Assembly (NCBI RefSeq): GCF_900639865.1
Contig: NZ_CAAAHX010000011.1
Span: forward strand, 60,473-124,472
Length of the DNA stretch: 64,000 nt
From: Legionella gresilensis
GTDB lineage: Bacteria > Pseudomonadota > Gammaproteobacteria > Legionellales > Legionellaceae
Direction: 5' to 3'
Shown here: piece by piece, positions 35,790-44,340 of the stretch
Numbering within the stretch: the first letter of the stretch is position 1
Layout of the letters: each line of letters starts with the position of its first letter
Made by a program: the position numbers and the translations under genes
The notes under the pieces: generated by a model
Database searches by the model: none
Told to the model about the DNA's origin: nothing
What the model saw: the letters and a program-made list of their open reading frames with translations, nothing else

Positions 35790-37268
35790 ATGACTAAGTT
35801 TTTTGATCTCGCTGTAATAGGGGGTGGAATTAATGGCTGTGGTATTGCTGCTGATGCAGCCTTACGTGGCTTGTCAGTTGCTTTAATAGAAAAAGATGAT
35901 ATTGCTTCAAAAACATCATCAAACAGTAGTAAATTAATTCATGGCGGTTTAAGGTATCTTGAGTATTATGACTTCTCTTTAGTAAAAAAAGCACTGGATG
36001 AACGGCAACTTTTACTCTCTTTAGCACCACATTTAGTTAATCCACTCCCTTTTGTATTACCTTATTTAACTTCTATGCGTCCTATGTGGTTATTACGTTT
36101 AGGTTTATTTTTGTATGACAATCTCAGCCGTAAAAATAAGCTACCAAAAAGTAAGATAATTAAACGCCAAGCCTATCCCCCTTATTTTGCACCATTAAAA
36201 TCGTCTATAAATAAAGGGTTTCTCTTCTATGACTGCCATACAGATGATGCGAGGTTAACTCTAGCTAGTGCTTTACAAGCCCAAAAACATGGGGCGGATA
36301 TTTATTCTTATACTGAGCTAATTCATGCCATAACCGAAAATAATATTTGGCATTTAACGCTTAGGAATCAGCAAGGCGAAAAAAGTTCATGCCATGCTCG
36401 GGCTGTCGTTAATGCAACAGGCCCCTGGGTTACCTCCATCAATAATTTATTATCCCTACCCAATCAACAACAGATGTCTTTAATTAAAGGTAGCCATATT
36501 GTTGTACCTAAAATTTATGATGAGGCTCATGCTTATTTATTGCAAAATAATGATAATCGTATTGTTTTTATTATTCCTTATTATCAATATTCTGTCATTG
36601 GTACAACCGATACGCCTTTTACAGGTAACCTCAATCATGTTGAAATTGACAATGAAGAAATAGATTACCTTCTACACATCGCTAATAACTATTTTAATGT
36701 GACTTTAAAATCTAAGGATATTCTCCATACCTGGAGTGGTGTAAGACCTCTTCTTGGAGAGGAAAATGGTTCGCCTCAAGCACTTAGTAGAGATTATATG
36801 TATCACTATACATCTAATCCTGCGCCTGCGTTAACTATTTATGGTGGTAAAATAACTACTTACCGGCAACTAGCTAAAGATGCTGTGGATCAACTTAAAA
36901 CCATTTTTCCTCACTTAAATTCGTCTAGCACTCATAAAATACCCTTACCAGGCGCAATATACGAGAGTATGGGCTATAAAGAATATACAGAATATGCCCG
37001 CAATAAATACAATTGGCTTCCCCCAGACACCTTATCTCGTTTACTTAAAACTTATGGTACAAATCTAGAAACTCTCCTCGCTAATTGTAAGACTTTAGCT
37101 GATATGGGCCAAGATTTTGGTTTTGGGCTCTTTCAAAAAGAAGTTGACTACTTACGTAAACATGAATGGGCAGTAAAGATAGAAGACATTTTATGGCGCC
37201 GTACTAAATTAGGTTTTTATTATACGGAGCCCTTAAAAGAAAACCTAAACAATTTTTTGCTCTCATAA
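35790..37268 (+). CDS. glpD: Aerobic glycerol-3-phosphate dehydrogenase
   Basis: This 492-residue flavoprotein starts with the FAD-binding motif DLAVIGGGINGCGIAADAALRG, followed by the GlpD segment SSNSSKLIHGGLRYLEYYDF and later IGTTDTPFTG, WSGVRPLL and TIYGGKITTYR. It oxidises glycerol-3-phosphate to dihydroxyacetone phosphate and passes electrons to quinone at the inner membrane. The C-terminal domain ends WRRTKLGFYYT as usual. Divergent glpK lies immediately upstream, and the gene converges on the thioredoxin-like gene with three bases between the two. It links to the quinol oxidase encoded at 49608-51982 only through the quinone pool. Confidence 0.97.
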   Translation: MTKFFDLAVIGGGINGCGIAADAALRGLSVALIEKDDIASKTSSNSSKLIHGGLRYLEYYDFSLVKKALDERQLLLSLAPHLVNPLPFVLPYLTSMRPMWLLRLGLFLYDNLSRKNKLPKSKIIKRQAYPPYFAPLKSSINKGFLFYDCHTDDARLTLASALQAQKHGADIYSYTELIHAITENNIWHLTLRNQQGEKSSCHARAVVNATGPWVTSINNLLSLPNQQQMSLIKGSHIVVPKIYDEAHAYLLQNNDNRIVFIIPYYQYSVIGTTDTPFTGNLNHVEIDNEEIDYLLHIANNYFNVTLKSKDILHTWSGVRPLLGEENGSPQALSRDYMYHYTSNPAPALTIYGGKITTYRQLAKDAVDQLKTIFPHLNSSSTHKIPLPGAIYESMGYKEYTEYARNKYNWLPPDTLSRLLKTYGTNLETLLANCKTLADMGQDFGFGLFQKEVDYLRKHEWAVKIEDILWRRTKLGFYYTEPLKENLNNFLLS

Positions 37269-37271
37269 ATT

Positions 37272-38314
<1,043 letters not shown>

Positions 38315-38404
38315 TTAGCTCCTAACTATACTTTTAAATTCAATCTGCATTAATTTTACAGCATAAACTATGAATAAACTCGACTAATTAAGATTTATCT
38401 TTAA

Positions 38405-38977
38405 TTAGTGACAACGACTTAATTGGGCATGATAAATATCTGCTCGTGTACTTACTTTTCTTGCTACTTGCATAACCCAAGGTCTTTTCAAGTAAGTTTG
38501 CCGTTGATACCCGCCAATTCCCTCATGATAAGCTAAATAGAGATTATAAGCATCATTTCGAGGAATTCCTGTACGTAGATTAATTTGATTAATATACCAG
38601 CCAATAAAATCTACAGCATCCGTAAAGTCGCTCCGGGATGACCAGAGTCGGCCATTATTTTTTTTATAAAGCGCCCATGTCGTACGTAAAGCTTGTGTAT
38701 AACCATAAGCGCTAGAAGGTCTTTTCCAAGGGATGACCCATAATATTCTGGTTCGCTTAGGACGAGCACGACCATCAAATTTTGACTCTTGATGTATGAT
38801 TGCCATCTGTACAGAAATAGGAACTTTCCAGCGATGTGCCACCTCTCTGGCATCCCTATACCAACCAGGATATTGCTTAAAAATATAACAAAGATTATCA
38901 ACATTGCGCGGTGGTTTCGTTGCGCAAGCAGATAATAAGAACAACAAGCTAATTATAACGAGGCGTAAGAAATTCAT
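38405..38977 (-). CDS. Lytic transglycosylase-like lipoprotein
   Basis: This 190-residue protein begins with a lipoprotein signal (MNFLRLVIISLLFLLSAC; lipobox LSAC, Cys18). It carries a lysozyme-like SLT segment: AIIHQESKFDGRARPKR, with the presumptive catalytic glutamate E66, followed by SSAYGYTQALRTTWALYKK and LYLAYHEGIGGYQR. Such proteins cleave peptidoglycan glycan strands. Loss of the usual GLMQ in favour of GYTQ and the short length make it a divergent family member. It is 93 bases upstream of adk on the same strand. Anchoring in the inner or outer membrane cannot be decided; Ala at +2 suggests the outer membrane. Confidence 0.82.
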   Translation of the reverse strand: MNFLRLVIISLLFLLSACATKPPRNVDNLCYIFKQYPGWYRDAREVAHRWKVPISVQMAIIHQESKFDGRARPKRTRILWVIPWKRPSSAYGYTQALRTTWALYKKNNGRLWSSRSDFTDAVDFIGWYINQINLRTGIPRNDAYNLYLAYHEGIGGYQRQTYLKRPWVMQVARKVSTRADIYHAQLSRCH

Positions 38978-39278
38978 TTAGGACAGAAACCAATATAAAA
39001 ATAGGCTTATTAGTAGCAAAAAAGCTTTCGAAATAAAACTCTTTTATAAAAATTCTTTACGTGTTTAGATTGTTTCTCTAAAAGGACATGTTAAAATCTT
39101 AAATCGCATTTTTAGGATAAATATCACAAATCAAAAAAACAATGAAGTTACAGCGAAAGTAGGCATAAATGCGGAAATACTCCTAACTTAAATATTTTGT
39201 CCACTTATAAAATAATCATTGATTTAAAGATTTTGATGATTCTTAAAATTTAAAATACATTACTTATTGAGAGTTTAA
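38978..39278. other. Divergent intergenic region, nothing recognised
   Basis: These 301 AT-rich bases separate two divergent genes and must contain both promoters. No clear -35/-10 pair, operator palindrome, repeat or small gene with a ribosome binding site was found by eye. Confidence 0.4.
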
Positions 39279-40049
39279 TTGAATATCTTAGTCTTTGATA
39301 TTGAAACTATTCCTGATATTGAAACAGGAAAAAAATTATATAATCTAGATGATTTATCGGATGAAGATGTAGCTACTGCAATGGGTGCCCTGCGCAAGGC
39401 TAAAACTGGTAACGATTTTCTTCCTCATTATCTGCAAAAAGTTGTGGCAATCTCTCTAGTACTCAATCAAGAACAGCAACTTAAGGTTTGGTCTTTGGGA
39501 ACTGAGCAATCCGATGAAAAAGAATTAATTTCACGTTTTTTTACCGGTCTTGATAAATTTATGCCTACCTTGATTACCTGGAATGGAAGCGGTTTTGATC
39601 TACCAGTATTACATTATCGCGCTCTCCTACATGGTATAAGTGCACCAACTTACTGGGAATATGGCGAAAATCAGCAAGCATTTCGTTTTAATAATTATTT
39701 AAATCGTTTTCATTATCGTCATTTAGATTTAATGGATGTTTTAGCAGCTTATCAGAATAAAGCATTTGCTCCCTTAGATGAAATTGCCAGTATGTTAGGC
39801 TTTCCAGGCAAAATGGGTATGAGTGGCGCCAAAGTTTTAGATAGTTATTTAGCTGGGAATTTAAAAGAGATTCGAGATTATTGTGAGACTGACGTATTAA
39901 ATACTTACTGTATCTATTTACGCTTTGAATTAATGCGAGGGACATTTAATCATGACCAGTACAACCAAGCTATTAGGCAAGTAAAAACCTATTTAGCCGA
40001 TAATTCATATAAAGTACATTTTCAAGAATTTTTAAGTAAAATGACTTAA
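39279..40049 (+). CDS. Predicted 3'-5' exonuclease of the PolB exonuclease type
   Basis: This 256-residue protein starts at TTG 39279, giving NILVFDIETIPDIETGKKLYNL. DIET is the first DEDD exonuclease motif, ITWNGSGFDLPVLHYRA the second, and the third lies in EIRDYCETDVLNTYCIYLRF (DVLNTY, DEDDy type). This matches the stand-alone family related to the proofreading domain of DNA polymerase B. Its physiological substrate is unknown. No ATG lies before the first motif, so TTG is required; TGAGAG upstream is a weak ribosome binding site. It converges on rimI with 46 bases between. Confidence 0.85.
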   Translation: MNILVFDIETIPDIETGKKLYNLDDLSDEDVATAMGALRKAKTGNDFLPHYLQKVVAISLVLNQEQQLKVWSLGTEQSDEKELISRFFTGLDKFMPTLITWNGSGFDLPVLHYRALLHGISAPTYWEYGENQQAFRFNNYLNRFHYRHLDLMDVLAAYQNKAFAPLDEIASMLGFPGKMGMSGAKVLDSYLAGNLKEIRDYCETDVLNTYCIYLRFELMRGTFNHDQYNQAIRQVKTYLADNSYKVHFQEFLSKMT

Positions 40050-40095
40050 AAGAATTAGATTAGAGAATTAATAAACAAGAGCGAAAATTAATTTT

Positions 40096-40569
40096 TTATT
40101 CAAAAGGTGTAGTTTGATGTAGATTTTTTCTTAATAGCCAGGCATCTTCAAGACCACCAGAATCTTGATAATAATCCTTTTTTATAGAATCTTTTTGAAA
40201 ACCAAAATGCTCATATAAAGCGATGGCAGGCTGATTACTTGGCCTAACCTCTAAAATAATACTATCAATATAACTACCTTTTAATTTATCAATAGCTGTC
40301 TGTAATAAATATTTGCCTAAACCTTTACCCTGCATTGACGGCATGATACATAAATTTAATATATGGTAGACAGTGTACGTTTCACGAGAAATAATGTAAC
40401 CAACAATAATTTTTTTATTATCCGTCTCTTGCTCTAGCACCTGGCAATCATACCCCACTAAAATACAATCGCTGATAATATTACGGCTCCAAGGCGCTCG
40501 ATGTCCTTGTAATTCAATGCCATACACTTCATCTAAATCTGAGAATTGCATTGAGCGGACGGTAAACAT
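40096..40569 (-). CDS. rimI: Ribosomal protein S18 alanine N-acetyltransferase RimI
   Basis: This 157-residue GNAT protein has the acetyl-CoA loop MPSMQGKGLGKYLL, preceded by ILNLCI, and the C-terminal EVRPSNQPAIALYEHFGF typical of RimI. N-terminal FTVRSMQFSDLDEVYGIELQGHRAPWS also fits. RimI acetylates the N-terminus of ribosomal protein S18. The start at 40569 is chosen because AAAGGTGAG lies just upstream at correct spacing; the frame could be extended by 16 residues to 40617. In enterobacteria rimI is beside holD or tsaB; neither is present here. Confidence 0.85.
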   Translation of the reverse strand: MFTVRSMQFSDLDEVYGIELQGHRAPWSRNIISDCILVGYDCQVLEQETDNKKIIVGYIISRETYTVYHILNLCIMPSMQGKGLGKYLLQTAIDKLKGSYIDSIILEVRPSNQPAIALYEHFGFQKDSIKKDYYQDSGGLEDAWLLRKNLHQTTPFE

Positions 40570-40840
40570 AAATGGCTCACCTTTGTAATTATTGATAGTT
40601 AAATAGCTAAATAACAATTTAGAAGCTTAGAAAGAATTTAATTATAATTGTTTTGCCTATAATCTCTAAAGCTAATTGTAGATTCTACTATAAGGTTTAT
40701 CAATTTATAAATAAGCACTTATATATTTTGGTAATGTGCTAAATTATACTTGTCCATTTTCTTTATTATGATTCACCAATTAAACATACCACCTCGTTAA
40801 CACGGTCAATGTCTATGGATTTTAGTGCTTGGATAACGTA

Positions 40841-40927
40841 TGTCATTCTCGAGTAAACGAGAGTTTATGGAGAAATTAACCTCATTGCTAAGTGAGGAAT
40901 AGATCCCCGCCTAAGAGCGGGGATGAC
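40841..40927. repeat. Inverted-repeat element (MITE-like)
   Basis: The left arm TGTCATTCTCGAG (40841 on) matches the reverse complement of the right arm, TGTCATCCCCGC, ending at 40927. Each arm holds its own smaller hairpin (CTCG/CGAG and CCCCGC/GCGGGG), and a short CCTCA/TGAGG stem lies in the centre. The arms have diverged, mainly by C to T changes. No frame is inside. Confidence 0.5.
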
Positions 40928-40952
40928 AAAGTACTAGAAGGGCATCATAAAG

Positions 40953-40978
40953 AAATTATAGAGGATTATCTATAATTT
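40953..40978 (-). terminator. Perfect 10-bp hairpin downstream of lpd
   Basis: AAATTATAGA (40953-40962) and TCTATAATTT (40969-40978) pair perfectly across a six-base loop. It lies about 100 bases past the lpd stop codon on the minus strand and is followed there by TCTTTATG, so it could end the pdh transcript. Confidence 0.35.
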
Positions 40979-41074
40979 ATAAGGGTTGACATAGAAACGT
41001 TTTAGTTATAATTAGCACGCAAAATTATCCATGCAATAAAGCGGTGTCTGTTCAACTTAATTAACGATTACGCC

Positions 41075-42490
41075 CTACTTTTTCTTCTTTTTAGGTAAAT
41101 ATAAGTCAGTTATTGACCCTTCAAAAGCCTCTGCGGCTTGTCCTACCGATTCTGATAATGTAGGATGTGGATGAATAGTTAATGCAATATCTTCTACATC
41201 ACAACCCATTTCAATCGCTAAGGCAGTTTCCGCAATTAGATCACCCGCACTTATACCAACTATTCCTGCCCCTAAAATACGCTGTGTATCTGGACAAAAC
41301 AATAATTTGGTCATTCCTTCTTCGCGACCCATACTAAGTGCCCGCCCACTAGCTGCCCAGGGGAAAACACCTTTCTCGTAAGCAATTCCTTTTTCTTTCG
41401 CCTCTTTTTCTGTTAAGCCTGCCCAAGCTATTTCAGGATCTGTGTAGGCCACACTTGCAATACACTTAGGAGCAAACTCATGTTTCATTCCGGCAATGAC
41501 TTCTGCAGCAACTTTTCCTTCTGGTATTGCTTTATGCGCTAACATAGGTTGCCCAACAACATCGCCAATGGCAAAAATATGGGATACATTCGTACGCATC
41601 TGTTTATCAACAGGAATAAAACCCCGCTCATCGACTTGTACGCCAGCTTTTTCAGCATCAATCGCTTTACCACTTGGCCTTCTACCTACAGAAACAAGTA
41701 CTTGTTTGAAACATATAGGGGTGTCAGTTTTATGCTCACCTTCCATGCTTACATATATACCGTCTTTTTTTGCTTCTACGGCAGTCACTTTAGTCTTGAG
41801 TAAAAAGTTCACGCCTTTTTTACTCATGCGCTTTTGTAATACATTAACTAAATCGGTATCAGCACCAGGAATAAGCTGATCCATAAATTCAACTACCGTC
41901 ACTTTAACTCCTAAAGCTGAATAAACAGTAGCCATTTCTAGTCCAATAATACCACCACCAAGAACGAGTAAATCCCCTTTTATATCTGCTAATTCTAAAG
42001 CGCCAGTTGAACTAAAAATCCGTGGATCTTCAGGAATAAAAGGTAAATTAACGGACTCACTACCGACTGCAATAATTGCATTGTCGAAGTCTATCGTTTG
42101 CTTATTATCTACGTTAATTTGATTCGGTCCAATAAATTTTGCAGTACCAGTAACCACCTCTACTTTACGTTGTTTAGCAAGTGCTTTTAAGCCACCTGTT
42201 AATTTGCCAACAACGGAATTTTTCCAGGCAACAAGCTTTTTATTGTCAAACTTAGGCTTACCAAATGTAACACCCTGATCTACCATCTCATGGGCTTCTT
42301 CTACTACTTTAGCAATATGCAAGAGCGCTTTTGAAGGAATACAGCCTACATTAAGACACACACCACCTAAAGAAGGATATCTTTCTATTAAAACGACTTT
42401 TTTACCCAAATCAGCAGCACGAAAAGCCGCAGTATAGCCACCCGGGCCACTACCTATAACGACTACATCTGCTTTAATACTTTCACTCAT
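41075..42490 (-). CDS. lpdA: Dihydrolipoamide dehydrogenase (E3)
   Basis: This 471-residue flavoprotein starts ESIKADVVVIGSGPGGYTAAFRAADLG, has the redox disulfide GGVCLNVGCIPSKALL, the NAD-binding GGGIIGLEMATVYSALG and the C-terminal catalytic HPHPTLSE. It regenerates oxidised lipoamide in the pyruvate and 2-oxoglutarate dehydrogenase complexes. ATG 42490 is preferred over 42511 because GAGG lies six bases upstream and the shorter form matches the usual E3 N-terminus. The C-terminus ends in a run of five lysines after LYLPK. It is the last gene of aceE-aceF-lpd. Confidence 0.97.
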   Translation of the reverse strand: MSESIKADVVVIGSGPGGYTAAFRAADLGKKVVLIERYPSLGGVCLNVGCIPSKALLHIAKVVEEAHEMVDQGVTFGKPKFDNKKLVAWKNSVVGKLTGGLKALAKQRKVEVVTGTAKFIGPNQINVDNKQTIDFDNAIIAVGSESVNLPFIPEDPRIFSSTGALELADIKGDLLVLGGGIIGLEMATVYSALGVKVTVVEFMDQLIPGADTDLVNVLQKRMSKKGVNFLLKTKVTAVEAKKDGIYVSMEGEHKTDTPICFKQVLVSVGRRPSGKAIDAEKAGVQVDERGFIPVDKQMRTNVSHIFAIGDVVGQPMLAHKAIPEGKVAAEVIAGMKHEFAPKCIASVAYTDPEIAWAGLTEKEAKEKGIAYEKGVFPWAASGRALSMGREEGMTKLLFCPDTQRILGAGIVGISAGDLIAETALAIEMGCDVEDIALTIHPHPTLSESVGQAAEAFEGSITDLYLPKKKKK

Positions 42491-42568
42491 TACGGCCTCA
42501 TTATTAATCAATATTAAGTTTAGTTAATTTTATTTACATTTGTTATGCGCTGAAATAAAACACGCATA

Positions 42569-44242
42569 CTATAAAATAATTCTACGAATATCACTAAGTA
42601 ACTCAGCAATATAGCGAGTAAATCGTGCAGCTTCTGCACCATCAATAACACGATGATCATAAGATAATGATAAAGGTAACATTAACCTTGGTTTAAATTC
42701 ATTATTAATATAAATGGGTTTTATAGTAGAGCGAGATAAACCTAGAATAGCAACCTCAGGACTATTTACAATGGGAGTAAACGCTGTACCGCCAATGCCC
42801 CCCAAACTTGAAATAGTAAAGCAACCGCCACTCATATCCATAGGCGTTATACCTTTTTCACGAGCTCGTTGACTTACTTCAGCCATTTGACGTGCTATTT
42901 CACTAATTGATAACTTATCTATCCCTCTTATCACCGGCACAACTAAACCATTTGGCGTCTCAACAGCAATACCAATATTAAAATATTTTTTATAAATTAA
43001 ATTTTCACCCGTATTATCTAACGAAGCATTAAATTGTGGAAAAGCAAGCAAAGCCTTACTAACAACTTTCGTAACAAATGCTAATATTGTTAACTTATAG
43101 CCTGCATTCTTGGCAGCTTCAGTTTCAGCTTTACGAAAAGCTTCTAAATCAGTGATATCTGCTTCATCAAATTGAGTAACATGAGGAATAGTTAACCAAG
43201 AACGATGAACATTCTGGCCCGTTAAACGTTTTATCTTATTTAGTGGTTTTGTTTCAATTTCACCAAATTTACTAAAATCAATTGTAGGCGCTTGGGGTAA
43301 GGAAAGTTGGCCTGATGCAGGTTGCTCTACTAATTTCGCTTTAATAAAAGCTTGAACATCTTCTTTAGTAATTCTAGCTTTACGACCTGTACCTTTTACC
43401 TTAGTTAAGTTAACACCTAGCTCTCTAGCCATGCGTCTTACCGCAGGACCGGCAAAAATATTGTTGTCTGCTGTAGCTTCTGAATCTTTACTATCTTGAA
43501 CTTGGGCCTTAGTTTGCTCTACTTTTGCAGGTAGTTCGTCTTCCTGTTTAGATTCATTTATACTGTCTTTAGAGGCTACTTTTGATTCCTGAAAAGCAAC
43601 GTCATCAGATTTATTTTGACTCAATCCTTGCGTTTTTAACGTTAAAATTAAGGTACCTTGTGCTACTTTATCCCCTACCTTTACAGAAACATTTTCTACA
43701 CTTCCAGCAACAGGTGCAGGAATATCCATGGTAGCCTTATCGCCTTCTAGCGTAATTAAGGCTTGATCTTTTTCAATAGCATCGCCAGGTTTAATCATTA
43801 CATCGATAACATCAACATCAGTGGCCCCACCAATATCAGGAATAACCACCTCTATCACCTTGCTCTCTTTAGATGTATTGTCTTTCTTTTCTTTAGACTT
43901 ATCTACTTGATTATTAACTTCTTCTGTATCAGCTTGTTTGACTGCGGTATCTTCTTCTGTGGCAACTGCATCAACTTCTTTAGGCTCTGAAGCGTTTTGA
44001 GTTTCATCTACAAGCGTTAAAATGACATCACCTTCACTCACTTTATCACCAATATTTACCACTATATTTTTTATTTTTCCAGCTTGAGGTGATGGGATCT
44101 CCATGCTTGCTTTATCTGACTCTAAAGTAATTAAAGATGTATTAACATCAATTTCATCGCCAGGATGCACTAAGATTTCAATAACATCTACATTATTAGC
44201 TCCGCCAATATCAGGAACTTTTATTTTAATTTCATCTGTCAT
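42569..44242 (-). CDS. aceF: Pyruvate dehydrogenase E2, dihydrolipoamide acetyltransferase
   Basis: This 557-residue protein has two lipoyl domains with lysines K44 (ESDKASMEIPSP) and K169 (EGDKATMDIPAP). A charged linker follows, then a peripheral-subunit-binding domain (AGPAVRRMARELGVNLTKVKGTGRKARITKEDV) and the catalytic core ending with SLSYDHRVIDGAEAARFT, which contains the active-site histidine. Two lipoyl domains instead of the three in E. coli is a common variant. It transfers the acetyl group to CoA and forms the core of the complex. It lies between aceE (98 bases) and lpdA (78 bases). Confidence 0.97.
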   Translation of the reverse strand: MTDEIKIKVPDIGGANNVDVIEILVHPGDEIDVNTSLITLESDKASMEIPSPQAGKIKNIVVNIGDKVSEGDVILTLVDETQNASEPKEVDAVATEEDTAVKQADTEEVNNQVDKSKEKKDNTSKESKVIEVVIPDIGGATDVDVIDVMIKPGDAIEKDQALITLEGDKATMDIPAPVAGSVENVSVKVGDKVAQGTLILTLKTQGLSQNKSDDVAFQESKVASKDSINESKQEDELPAKVEQTKAQVQDSKDSEATADNNIFAGPAVRRMARELGVNLTKVKGTGRKARITKEDVQAFIKAKLVEQPASGQLSLPQAPTIDFSKFGEIETKPLNKIKRLTGQNVHRSWLTIPHVTQFDEADITDLEAFRKAETEAAKNAGYKLTILAFVTKVVSKALLAFPQFNASLDNTGENLIYKKYFNIGIAVETPNGLVVPVIRGIDKLSISEIARQMAEVSQRAREKGITPMDMSGGCFTISSLGGIGGTAFTPIVNSPEVAILGLSRSTIKPIYINNEFKPRLMLPLSLSYDHRVIDGAEAARFTRYIAELLSDIRRIIL

Positions 44243-44340
44243 GTTTATCCTCAGCCATAGACTATGGAGCCTAATGTCATTTATTTCTTACAACATATGC
44301 CCTTTATAAAAATTTAATAAAAGGCATGAGATATATTTTA

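Larger units (their letters stand above)
40570..41074. other. Repeat-containing intergenic region
   Basis: No credible gene is present in these 505 bases. The region holds an inverted-repeat unit at 40841-40927, a perfect AT-rich hairpin at 40953-40978 and a plus-strand promoter-like pair, TTGACA 40986 and TATAAT 41007 with 15-base spacing, that points into the 3' end of lpd. Confidence 0.5.

Noticed and set aside
41496..41879. A 127-codon plus-strand frame inside lpdA
   Set aside because: It is antisense to intact E3 motifs. The promoter-like pair at 40986 points toward it, but it is over 480 bases away and no ribosome binding site is seen.
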